From contig NZ_MTQM01000008.1 of assembly GCF_001984105.1 (NCBI RefSeq), positions 496,001 through 560,000 on the forward strand: DNA of 64,000 nt, written 5' to 3'. Position 1 is the first letter of the stretch; the number at the start of each line of letters is the position of its first letter. The notes below the pieces were generated by a model, which was given only the letters and a program-made list of their open reading frames with translations, made no database searches and had not been told where the DNA came from. Position numbers and translations under genes: made by a program. Positions 17,886-25,567 of the stretch are shown here, piece by piece. Source of the stretch: Microbacterium sp. CSI-V. GTDB lineage: Bacteria; Actinomycetota; Actinomycetes; Actinomycetales; Microbacteriaceae.

Positions 17886-17901
17886 CCGCCGCCGCCGAAG
17901 G

Positions 17902-18459
17902 TCAGACGGCGACGACGTCGACCGACTCGAGCACGACCGGCTCGACGGGGCGGTCGCCGGCGGCCGTGGCCACCTTGCTGATCGCGTCGACGACCTTCTT
18001 CGACGCGTCGTCGGCGACCTCGCCGAAGATGGTGTGCTTGCCCTGGAGCCACGGGGTCGGGTCGGTGGTGATGAAGAACTGCGAGCCGTTCGTGCCCTCG
18101 GGCTGACCGGTGATGGCGTTGCGGCGGAGACCCGCGTTGGCCATGGCCAGCTTGTAGGGCGCGGCGAAGTCGAGCTCGGGGTGGATCTCGTCGTTGAACG
18201 TGTAGCCGGGGCCGCCGACGCCCTGACCGAGCGGGTCGCCGCCCTGGATCATGAAGCCGGGGATGATGCGGTGGAACACGACGTTCGAGTACAGGGGACC
18301 CTCGCCCTTGGCGCCCGTGGCCGGGTTGGTCCATTCCTGGGTGCCGTCGGCGAGACCGACGAAGTTCCGGACGGTCCGGGGAGCGTGGTCTCCGAACAGG
18401 TTGACGACGATGTCGCCGTGGTTGGTGTGAAGGGTCGCAACGGCGGTGTGGGAAGCCAT
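17902..18459 (-). CDS. ppiA: Cyclophilin-type peptidyl-prolyl cis-trans isomerase
   Basis: A 185-residue cytosolic cyclophilin, slightly longer than the minimal domain. Signature segments include FHRIIPGFMIQGGDP, NGSQFFITT and the TIFGEV loop; the catalytic arginine is in FHRI. No signal peptide is present. The ATG at 18459 gives the expected N-terminus MASHTAVATLHTNHGDI. The equivalent gene lies near gyrA in other actinobacteria. It diverges from the next gene. Confidence 0.9.
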   Translation of the reverse strand: MASHTAVATLHTNHGDIVVNLFGDHAPRTVRNFVGLADGTQEWTNPATGAKGEGPLYSNVVFHRIIPGFMIQGGDPLGQGVGGPGYTFNDEIHPELDFAAPYKLAMANAGLRRNAITGQPEGTNGSQFFITTDPTPWLQGKHTIFGEVADDASKKVVDAISKVATAAGDRPVEPVVLESVDVVAV

Positions 18460-18559
18460 GGGTACATTCTCTCAGAGTTATCTGCAAGGGTTCGCGGACC
18501 GGGACCCCCGTTCTGGCAAGATGAATCGCGTACATCCCATCGACAGGGAGGATGAAGCC

Positions 18560-19132
18560 GTGGGCCTCAGCCGCAAGAGCAAGAAGGAACTGCGCAAGCT
18601 CCAGAAGCACGCCGCGAAGGTGTGGGAGTCCCAGCAGGTTCTGCTGGGCGAGAGCGGAAAGGTGGCCCGCGAAGCCGGTCGCCAGCTCGGTCGCTTCAGC
18701 CGTGAAGACCTCGTTCCCACCGTGCAGGACGGGTACGACAAGTACGCCGCGCCGTACGTCGACAAGAGCGTGAAGTACACCAACCGCTTCCTCAGCGACA
18801 AGGTCATCCCGACGGCCGGCGCCGTCGTGGGTGGAGCGATGTCGGTGTGGGATGCCGCGGGCGACACCCGTGACCGTCTGGCGAAGGGCCGCGGTTTCGA
18901 GCTCGACGCCCACAAGTACGCCAAGCGCGCCGAGAAGTACGGCAAGAAGGCCAGCAAGCAGCTGGCCGCCAAGCTCCCGAAGCAGCACGACGGCATCGGT
19001 GCCGGTGGCGTGATCGCCATCATCCTCGGCGTCGTGGCCGCTGCCGGCGTCGCGTACGCCGCCTGGCAGACCCTCCGCGCCGACGACGAGCTGTGGGTGG
19101 CCGACGACCCCCTGCGCGCTCCCGACGCGTGA
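18560..19132 (+). CDS. Unknown basic protein with C-terminal membrane helix
   Basis: A 190-residue protein of no recognised family. The N-terminal two thirds are rich in Lys and Arg and predicted helical (KKELRKLQKHAAKVWESQQ), with Tyr-Lys repeats such as YDKYAAPYVDKSVKYTNRF. One hydrophobic helix lies near residues 155-175 and a short acidic tail (DDELWVADD) follows. The GTG is chosen because GGGAGG lies upstream; an ATG 13 codons earlier is possible. Its stop overlaps the next start (GTGA). It looks like a membrane-tethered protein, perhaps binding nucleic acid or lipid, but this is a guess. Confidence 0.7.
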   Translation: MGLSRKSKKELRKLQKHAAKVWESQQVLLGESGKVAREAGRQLGRFSREDLVPTVQDGYDKYAAPYVDKSVKYTNRFLSDKVIPTAGAVVGGAMSVWDAAGDTRDRLAKGRGFELDAHKYAKRAEKYGKKASKQLAAKLPKQHDGIGAGGVIAIILGVVAAAGVAYAAWQTLRADDELWVADDPLRAPDA

Positions 19133-19602
19133 GCGATCCCACCATCAGGGTCCGAGAGGCCGCGCACCAGCGCGGCCTCTCTGTCGATGTGCGGGAGCGA
19201 CCGGCGGCCCGTTCCCTCGACGAGGCGGCGGAACTCCTCGGCATCCATCCGGACGACATCGTGAAGACCCTCGTGGTCAAGCGGTCGGACGACACGTTCC
19301 TGTTCGCCCTCGTTCCCGGTGACCGGGTCATCTCCTGGCCGAAGCTGCGGGCGGTCGTCGGCGTGAACAAGCTGCGGCTGCCCGAACCCGAACTCGCCCT
19401 CGCGGCCACGGGGTACGAGCGGGGCACCATCGTCCCGATCGGCAGTACGACGGACTGGCCGGTCTATGCCGACGAGAGCATCGTCGGCCGACGCATCGCC
19501 ATGGGCGCCGGGGCGCACGGCTACAGCCTCTTCGTCGACGCGGACGATCTCATCCGCGCCTACGGCGCGACGGTCGCCGACATCACCGCACCGCGCGACT
19601 GA
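19129..19602 (+). CDS. YbaK/EbsC-type aminoacyl-tRNA deacylase
   Basis: A 157-residue single-domain protein related to the editing insertion of prolyl-tRNA synthetase. Family markers include KTLVVK at the conserved lysine, FALVPGDR, and the glycine loop GTIVPIG. Such proteins hydrolyse Cys-, Ala- or other mischarged tRNAs; the substrate here cannot be told. It overlaps the preceding gene by four bases, so the two are probably coupled. Confidence 0.82.
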   Translation: MSDPTIRVREAAHQRGLSVDVRERPAARSLDEAAELLGIHPDDIVKTLVVKRSDDTFLFALVPGDRVISWPKLRAVVGVNKLRLPEPELALAATGYERGTIVPIGSTTDWPVYADESIVGRRIAMGAGAHGYSLFVDADDLIRAYGATVADITAPRD

Positions 19603-19609
19603 CCGGCGG

Positions 19610-20032
19610 TCACAGGCGCGCCATCCGGAACGCGATGTCGACCAGCTGCACCCGCCGTACCTTGCGCGCGGCCGGGAGCGAGAACCACTGCGCCCGATCG
19701 GTCGAGCCATCGACCTCGAAGCTGAGCCGGCCGCCGACGATGTGCGCCCGGTAGACGATCCGAAGGGCGTGGAGCGGCCCGTCGGCACCTTCCGACAGGC
19801 GCCGCTCGGCGGGGATCACGCGGGAATGGATGCCGAGCAGCTTGTCGACCACGACCCGGAACCCGGTCTCTTCCCGCACCTCGCGACGCACGGCGCGTTC
19901 GGGATCCTCACCGTCCTCGAGGCCGCCGCCGGGGAGCGTCCACGCGGCGCGACGTCCTTCGACCCAGTGCGCGAGCAAGACGCGGTCGTCGGCATCCGTG
20001 ATGACGGCGTACGCGGCGACCCGCATGTCCAT
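19610..20032 (-). CDS. NUDIX hydrolase
   Basis: A 140-residue NUDIX-fold pyrophosphohydrolase. The Nudix box is complete (GGGLEDGEDPERAVRREVRE followed by ETGF), with the metal-binding REVREE glutamates. Homologues act on nucleoside diphosphates linked to another moiety; the substrate is not predictable. The gene converges on the YbaK-like gene with seven bases between the stops. A second ATG at codon three is an alternative start. Confidence 0.85.
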   Translation of the reverse strand: MDMRVAAYAVITDADDRVLLAHWVEGRRAAWTLPGGGLEDGEDPERAVRREVREETGFRVVVDKLLGIHSRVIPAERRLSEGADGPLHALRIVYRAHIVGGRLSFEVDGSTDRAQWFSLPAARKVRRVQLVDIAFRMARL

Positions 20033-20097
20033 GACCAGACTCTAGCGAAGCCTCCGACATCGCCCGGCCTCTCGCAACGCTCCCGACGCCGACGGAA

Positions 20098-20127
20098 GGG
20101 CCCGCCCACCCGAGGGTGGACGGGCCC
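20098..20127. terminator. Hairpin downstream of gntP-like gene
   Basis: A 14-bp inverted repeat (GGGCCCGCCCACCC against GGGTGGACGGGCCC) with one mismatch and a two-base loop, 15 bases past the permease stop on the minus strand. It probably ends the sugar-acid operon. Confidence 0.7.
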
Positions 20128-20142
20128 GGCGAGCCGTGTTCC

Positions 20143-21570
20143 TCAGCCGATCGCTGTCAGAACGCCCCAGAAGGCGGCGACCAGGGCGAACCCGCAGAGA
20201 CCGAGGACGGTGGTCAGCACGGTCCACGTCCTCAGTCCGTCGCTGACGCTCAGCCCGAGGTAGCGCGTCACGACCCAGAAGCCCGAGTCGTTGACGTGCG
20301 ACAGACCCAAGGCGCCGAACGCGATCGCCAGCGTGATCGCGACGATCTGCAGCGGCGCGTAGCCGCCGTCGGCGACCGTGCTGGCCAGCAGCCCGGCCGT
20401 GGTGAGGATCGCGACGGTGGCCGATCCCTGAGCCGCTCGCAGCGCCAGGGACACCACGAACGCGAGCACGAGGATCGGAAGTCCGGTGGCGAGGAGCGTC
20501 GACGACAGTGCCGAACCGATCCCGCTCTCGGTGAGGACCCGCGCGAAGGCGCCGCCCGCCCCGCTGACGAGGATGATCGCCGCCGTGGGGGGCAGAGCCG
20601 ACTCGAGGACGTCGCTGATCTTGTCGCGTCCCCACTTGCGACGCACGCCCAGGAAGTAGATCGCCAGAAGCACCGTGATCAGCAGCGCGAACAGCGGGGC
20701 GCCGATGAACTGCGCGACGTTGCGGACGGGGTCGCCGGCGGGGAGGAGGGTCGCGGCGGTCGTACCGATGCCGATCAGAACGAGCGGCGTGACGATGAGG
20801 GTCAGGATCATTCCGGCGGAGGGCGGCGCGACGGTGGAGGTGATCGTTCCCGTGACGGTGCTCTGCACGCCCCCGCGGCCGGACTGCTCGAACATCTCGC
20901 GCGTCGACGGGAGCATGTCGATGTCGCGCCGGGTGAGCCGGCCGGCCAGCAGGTGACTGACGAAGGCCAGCGGGATCGCCATGACGATGCCGACGATGGT
21001 GAGCCAGCCGATGTCGGCGCCCAGGAGTGCCGCGCCGCCCACGACGCCGGGGTGGGGCGGCACCGACACGTGCACGGCGAGCATGATCCCCGCGACCGGT
21101 AGGCCGAAGCGGACCGGCTTGAGACCGGCCGCCTGGGCGAAGCCGTAGACGATCGGCACCAGGATGATGAATCCGACGTCGAAGAACACCGGGATGGCCA
21201 GGACGAGGGCGGCACCCGTGAGGGCAGCACCGACACGGCGGGGCCCGAGGATCTCGGTGAACCGGCCGGCGAGGCTCGCCGCTCCGCCCGAGAGCTCGAT
21301 GATGCGGCCGAGCATCGCGCCGAGCGTGATGAGGATGGCGATGGAACCCAGGGTGCTTCCGAGTCCGGCGACGATCGCGGGCACGATGCCCAGCCGCTCC
21401 GGATCGGTGTCGGTCGCCGGGATCGTCGCGAGCGGCAGACCCGCCGCCAGCCCGACCAGGATGCTGACGATCAGGAGCGCGAGGAAGGCGTTGAGTTTGA
21501 GCTTGATGATGAGGAAGAGCAGGAGGAGGATGCCTCCGACTCCGATGGCCAGCAGGACGGGTGTGGTCAT
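20143..21570 (-). CDS. GntP-family sugar-acid permease
   Basis: A 475-residue proton symporter-type permease with about twelve to fourteen hydrophobic segments. Family features include the N-terminal LIIKLKLNAFLALLI, the loop PVFFDVGFIILVP and HVSVPPHPG, characteristic of gluconate permeases. GntP members carry gluconate, glycerate or four-carbon sugar acids. The preceding kinase and dehydrogenase point to threonate or erythronate rather than gluconate; this is inference. An AAGGAAG sequence precedes the ATG. Confidence 0.85.
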   Translation of the reverse strand: MTTPVLLAIGVGGILLLLFLIIKLKLNAFLALLIVSILVGLAAGLPLATIPATDTDPERLGIVPAIVAGLGSTLGSIAILITLGAMLGRIIELSGGAASLAGRFTEILGPRRVGAALTGAALVLAIPVFFDVGFIILVPIVYGFAQAAGLKPVRFGLPVAGIMLAVHVSVPPHPGVVGGAALLGADIGWLTIVGIVMAIPLAFVSHLLAGRLTRRDIDMLPSTREMFEQSGRGGVQSTVTGTITSTVAPPSAGMILTLIVTPLVLIGIGTTAATLLPAGDPVRNVAQFIGAPLFALLITVLLAIYFLGVRRKWGRDKISDVLESALPPTAAIILVSGAGGAFARVLTESGIGSALSSTLLATGLPILVLAFVVSLALRAAQGSATVAILTTAGLLASTVADGGYAPLQIVAITLAIAFGALGLSHVNDSGFWVVTRYLGLSVSDGLRTWTVLTTVLGLCGFALVAAFWGVLTAIG

Positions 21571-21651
21571 TTCGCGGGTCTTCCTTGACGATGCGGGCGG
21601 GGTGCGCAGGGTGCGCGGGAGGGGGCGACCGTCGGGCCGCCCCGAGGGGGT

Positions 21652-22548
21652 TCAGGATCGACGCGTGGGGGCGGCGATACGGATGACGGCGGAGTCGTCG
21701 GCGGCGCCGAGTCCCTGGGTCTGGGCGACGAGGTAGCTCTGCTCCGCGGCCGCCGCGAGGGGCGCCGGGAGTCCGACGCGACGGGCGGCGGCGCCGACGA
21801 TACCCATGTCCTTGACGAAGATGTCGAGTCGGCTCAGCACCTCCGCGCCGTCCTCATCCCAGGCCTGCAGCATCCGCGGACCGCGATTGCCGAGCATGAA
21901 CGACGCGGCGGCGCCGGCCTGCAAGGCATCCAGGGTCCGGTCGAGGTCGAGCCCGAGCCGGTCGGCGAGGGCGAGCGCCTCGGCGGCCGCGGCGATGTGG
22001 ACACCGCAGAGCAGCTGATTGACGGTCTTGAGCGCCTGGCCGTCGCCCGCACGTTCCCCGACGATCGTCAACGTCGAGGCCAGCGCCTCGAGGACGGGTC
22101 GAGCGACGGCGAGCGCGGACGGGTCGGCCCCGACCACGATCAGCAGATCGCCCTGGCGCGCGCGGACGGGGCCTCCGCTCAGCGGGGCGTCGACCAGGCC
22201 GATGCCCTTCTCGGCGAGGGCTGCGGCGACCTCGGCGACACCGTCCGTCCCGACCGTGCTGGTGAGCACCACGACGGCACCCGCCGGCAGCGATCCGGCG
22301 ATACCGGCGGAACCGAAGAGGACGTCGTTCAGCTGGGCGGCATCCCGGACGGCCACGAGCACCACCTGCGCGACGCTCGCGGCATCCGTGGCGGACTCGG
22401 CGGGGACGACGCCGGACTCCTGCGCGAGGACGAGGCGGGCGGGAGCGATGTCGAAGCCGCGGACGGGGAGGGTCTCGGCCAGACGTGCGGCCATGGGCAG
22501 GCCCATGGCTCCGAGTCCGAGGACGGCGACGGTGGGGGTCGAGGTCAT
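21652..22548 (-). CDS. 3-hydroxyacid dehydrogenase (LtnD-like)
   Basis: A 298-residue member of the 3-hydroxyisobutyrate dehydrogenase family. The N-terminal Rossmann motif is GLGAMGLPMA, the substrate loop SGGPVRARQGDL, and the catalytic lysine is K174 in GQALKTVNQL. With an OtnK-type kinase beside it, the most likely role is NAD-dependent oxidation of L-threonate or D-erythronate at C2. The ATG at 22548 is preferred over one six codons upstream because AAAGGA is properly spaced. Confidence 0.8.
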   Translation of the reverse strand: MTSTPTVAVLGLGAMGLPMAARLAETLPVRGFDIAPARLVLAQESGVVPAESATDAASVAQVVLVAVRDAAQLNDVLFGSAGIAGSLPAGAVVVLTSTVGTDGVAEVAAALAEKGIGLVDAPLSGGPVRARQGDLLIVVGADPSALAVARPVLEALASTLTIVGERAGDGQALKTVNQLLCGVHIAAAAEALALADRLGLDLDRTLDALQAGAAASFMLGNRGPRMLQAWDEDGAEVLSRLDIFVKDMGIVGAAARRVGLPAPLAAAAEQSYLVAQTQGLGAADDSAVIRIAAPTRRS

Positions 22549-22581
22549 GGGGTCGATCCTTTTCAAGAGGGGCGGGCGCGG

Positions 22582-23994
22582 TCAGGCGGTCGCGGACAGG
22601 CGCGCGACCGCCGCGGTGAGCGAGGTGTCGTCGCCGACGTTCCCCGCGAAGACGATGTAGGGGATGCCGGCGGCCAGACCGTCCGCGGCCTCCCAGACCG
22701 AGACGATGCCCGGGAAGAGGGATCCGCGGACGCGCGCGCGGCGGATGTCGAGGCCGCGTGTCGCCACGTCGCTGGACGTGATGCCTCCCTTGGCGATCAC
22801 GAACCGCGGGGTGCGGCGTTCGGCCACCGCGTGGACGATGTCGACCACGGCCTGCGAGACGCGGCGCGAGATGTCGAGACTCTCGGCCGGGTCGTCGGTG
22901 CGCACGAGCGTTCGGCTCGTGTGGATGACGACGTCGCCGCCCAGGAGTGCGGTCGAGACGGCGTCGATCACGCGCGTCACCTCGTCGGCGGCGGTATGCG
23001 CCTCGAGCAGCCGCGGCACCTCCAGCTCCACCACGGCGAGATCGCGATGGTCGACCAGGTGGGCGAGCTGGCGACTGGTCAGACCGACGTGCGATCCGAC
23101 GACGATCAGTCCACCGCGCACGGACCGGTCGGCGGTGAGACCGTCGACGTCCACGGGCTCCCGACGGCGTTGTCCGATGCGGGCGCGGACGAACGGCGGG
23201 CCCACGCGGTAGACGAACGAGCGTCCCTCCGCTTCGACGATCTCGAGACCGAGCGCCAGCTGGATGAGATCCTCCTCGACCACCGCGTCGACGACGATCG
23301 GCACGCCGTCGGCGGCGGAGCGCAGCGCGTCGGCGACCGCCGCTGCACTCCGGCGCAGTGTGGCGAGGGTGATCTGGACGACATCGGATGCCGCGATCTC
23401 GCCGCCCGATTTCTCCTCGACCCAGTCGGCGAGGCGCGAAGACGTGAATCCGAACGTCGAGTCGCGGGCGAATTCGGTCTCGCCGATGGGGGTGAACGCT
23501 CCATCCGCCAGGACGCCGTGCGTCCCGTCGATCGTGATGCGCCCGGCATCCGGGAACGCCGGGACCACCACGGTGTTGCCGATGTGCGTGCCGCCGGCGA
23601 GGCGGACCTCCTCGATGATCGTGTCCGGCTCGAGGGGGAAGTGGCCGCGCAGCGTCGAGTCGCTGCGGCTGACGAAATCGACGCGGATCCCCGACCGCTC
23701 CGCGGCGCGAAGGGCGGCGCGCACGACCTCACGGTTGATGCGTTCGGCGGACTCGGGCGCGAGGCTGCGGGAGTTCGTCAGCACGTACACGGCGGGAGCG
23801 CCCGAGGCGAACGCCCAGGCGAAGTCTTCGACGTCCCACGCGCCGAGCACGGGGAGGTCCGCCACGGACTGCGTGCCCGTCGGGTCGTCGTCCAGCACGA
23901 CGAAGACACGGTCCGCATCGGCGACCCGGGCGGCCAGGGCGTCGACGTCGGGCTCGGCGACGGCGGGCAGCGCCGCCGGATCGATGGATGCCAC
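22582..23994 (-). CDS. Four-carbon acid sugar kinase (OtnK-like)
   Basis: A 470-residue two-domain kinase of the former DUF1537 family. The N-terminal substrate domain has DDDPTGTQSVADLP and SRSDSTLRGHFPLE; the C-terminal nucleotide domain has AKGGITSSD and IPYIVFAGNVGD. OtnK/LtnK-type enzymes phosphorylate 3-oxo-tetronates produced by LtnD-like dehydrogenases, giving 3-oxo-tetronate 4-phosphate. The aldolase/decarboxylase that should follow is not in this cluster. It is the first structural gene, 33 bases ahead of the dehydrogenase. Confidence 0.82.
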   Translation of the reverse strand: MASIDPAALPAVAEPDVDALAARVADADRVFVVLDDDPTGTQSVADLPVLGAWDVEDFAWAFASGAPAVYVLTNSRSLAPESAERINREVVRAALRAAERSGIRVDFVSRSDSTLRGHFPLEPDTIIEEVRLAGGTHIGNTVVVPAFPDAGRITIDGTHGVLADGAFTPIGETEFARDSTFGFTSSRLADWVEEKSGGEIAASDVVQITLATLRRSAAAVADALRSAADGVPIVVDAVVEEDLIQLALGLEIVEAEGRSFVYRVGPPFVRARIGQRRREPVDVDGLTADRSVRGGLIVVGSHVGLTSRQLAHLVDHRDLAVVELEVPRLLEAHTAADEVTRVIDAVSTALLGGDVVIHTSRTLVRTDDPAESLDISRRVSQAVVDIVHAVAERRTPRFVIAKGGITSSDVATRGLDIRRARVRGSLFPGIVSVWEAADGLAAGIPYIVFAGNVGDDTSLTAAVARLSATA

Positions 23995-24045
23995 GTTCTC
24001 TCCTCGTCATTGAGAGTGCTCGCGTCTCCGAGAGCAGCTATCAGA

Positions 24046-24067
24046 TGTATGACAGCATGCAGCATGC
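24046..24067. promoter_or_regulatory. FadR-type operator candidate upstream of otnK-like gene
   Basis: TGTATGACA (24046-24054) matches the half-site arrangement TGT-N3-ACA typical of GntR/FadR-family operators, and sits 52 bases before the kinase start. The direct repeat GCATGC-A-GCATGC follows at 24055-24067. The adjacent gntR-type gene is the obvious candidate regulator. Confidence 0.5.
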
Positions 24068-24120
24068 AGGAGGAAGCGTCAAGCGGGCCGTCGCGTCTCC
24101 GCGCGCAGGGCGGAACCGAC

Positions 24121-24822
24121 TCAGCTCAGGACGTAGGCGCGCAGATCGTCGAGCGTCTGCTGCAGGTGGTGGTCCATCGCCGCCCGCGCGGCCGCGCTCG
24201 AGCCCGTCCGCAGGGCGGCGACGATGGCCCGGTGCTCCGCGATCGCGTGCTCCTGGATCTGCGGCACCTGGGACGTCTGCTTCCGCCGCTCGGCCATCAC
24301 TTCGGTGAGGGGCGCGAGAAGGACGGCGAGGAAGAGATTGGCCGACGCCTCCATGATCACCGCATGGAAACGCAGGTCCGCCGCCACGAACGCGTCCACG
24401 TCCGCCCGCGCCGAGGCCGCGACCATCGAGTCGACGCACTCCTCGCATTCGCCGAGGGCGACCTCGGAGATGAGCGGAGCCGCCAGCGCGGCCGCCTCGC
24501 ATTCGATCAGCCTGCGCGTCGAGATGAGCTGCTCCGAGACCGTGGCGTCGTCGCCGCGGGCTGCGCGGTACCGGAGCGCGTCGGGCACCGATCGCCAGGC
24601 CTCGACCGGGGCGACGCGCGAGCCGACGCCGGACAGCACACGGACGATCCCGCGCGCCGACAGGGTGCGCAGCGCCTCCCGGACCGTGACACGACTCACG
24701 TCGAACTCGTCGCCGATCTCGGCTTCGGTGGGGAGGGGATCTCCGGGCAGGAAATCACCGGCGATGATGCGTTCGAGCAGCTCATCGGCGACGGTGTTGA
24801 CGAGGGATTTGCGTCTGCTCAT
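24121..24822 (-). CDS. GntR/FadR-family transcriptional regulator
   Basis: A 233-residue regulator. The N-terminal winged helix (about 5-70) has PGDPLPTEAEIGDEFDVSR and TVREALRTLSARG; the C-terminal all-helical FCD domain (about 90-225) includes FHAVIMEASAN and EHRAIVAALRTG, whose acidic and histidine residues bind metal in many FCD proteins. It is transcribed in the same direction as the kinase and probably represses the cassette until a four-carbon acid or its phosphate binds. Confidence 0.87.
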   Translation of the reverse strand: MSRRKSLVNTVADELLERIIAGDFLPGDPLPTEAEIGDEFDVSRVTVREALRTLSARGIVRVLSGVGSRVAPVEAWRSVPDALRYRAARGDDATVSEQLISTRRLIECEAAALAAPLISEVALGECEECVDSMVAASARADVDAFVAADLRFHAVIMEASANLFLAVLLAPLTEVMAERRKQTSQVPQIQEHAIAEHRAIVAALRTGSSAAARAAMDHHLQQTLDDLRAYVLS

Positions 24823-24933
24823 GACGTCGTCTCGCTCTCACGCCACGGAGGGAGGGGTCCTACCGGCGTCATTCCTCCAGCGTAGAGCGTGCGCCCGCGT
24901 GGACGACACGCACCGCGGAGGAGGGATTCGATG

Positions 24934-25006
24934 TGGAGCCTAGGAGATTCGAACTCCTGACATCCTGCTTGCAAAGCAGGCGCTCTACCAGCTGAGCTAA
25001 GGCCCC
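24934..25006 (-). tRNA. tRNA-Ala (TGC)
   Basis: A 73-nt tRNA. Acceptor GGGGCCT pairs with AGGCTCC (one G-U), A73 discriminator; anticodon stem CCTGC/GCAGG with loop TTTGCAA gives TGC. T arm AGGAGTTCGAATCTCCT is intact. It follows tRNA-Ile on the same strand, as in the ileT-alaT pair near gyrA in other actinobacteria. Confidence 0.95.
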
Positions 25007-25020
25007 GGGAAGGGAACGGG

Positions 25021-25094
25021 TGGGGCTACCAGGACTTGAACCTGGGACCTCTTCATTATCAGTGAAGCGCTCTAACCGCCTGAGCTATAGCCCC
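25021..25094 (-). tRNA. tRNA-Ile (GAT)
   Basis: A 74-nt tRNA. Acceptor GGGGCTA pairs with TAGCCCC, A73; anticodon loop CTGATAA gives GAT. D and T arms are intact. It is 14 bases upstream of tRNA-Ala on the minus strand and 68 bases beyond the DUF3566 gene. Confidence 0.95.
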
Positions 25095-25162
25095 GTCTCG
25101 CTGACGCAACGTCGTCAACCTCGAAGACTTTACCTGAATCCCGAGGTTTTTCCGAATCGGCG

Positions 25163-25567
25163 TCAGTTGGAGGTGAAGCCCACGAGCAGGCCGCCCGTGA
25201 CCTTGACGGCGAGGTTGTAGATGCCGGCCAGGACCGCACCCATGACCGTCACGACGACCAGGTTGAGAATCGCGACGATCGCGGCGAACGCCATGACCTG
25301 GGGCAGGCCCACGTACTGCGACAGGGTGGCGCTCCCGTCGGTGAAGCTGGCGAAGAACTCGTCGGCCCGGGTGATGAGGCCGGTGGCGCTGACGACGAGG
25401 TACACCAGGAAGTACGACACGACCGTGACGATCGCGATCGCGACCGCGGCCAGGAAGGAGAGCTTCAGGGCCGACCAGAAGTCGATGTACACCAGGCGCA
25501 GACGCACCTGCTTGGCGGACGTCTTCTGAGTCGACTTCTTGGCGAGTTTGTCGGCTACCGTGCTCAT
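25163..25567 (-). CDS. DUF3566 membrane protein
   Basis: A 134-residue protein of the actinobacterial DUF3566 family. A basic N-terminus ([16 protein letters not shown]) precedes two transmembrane regions (about 38-62 and 90-118). The ATG overlaps the gyrA stop as ATGA, so it belongs to the gyrase operon, a position conserved down to mycobacteria (the Rv0007 place). Function is not established. Confidence 0.85.
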   Translation of the reverse strand: MSTVADKLAKKSTQKTSAKQVRLRLVYIDFWSALKLSFLAAVAIAIVTVVSYFLVYLVVSATGLITRADEFFASFTDGSATLSQYVGLPQVMAFAAIVAILNLVVVTVMGAVLAGIYNLAVKVTGGLLVGFTSN

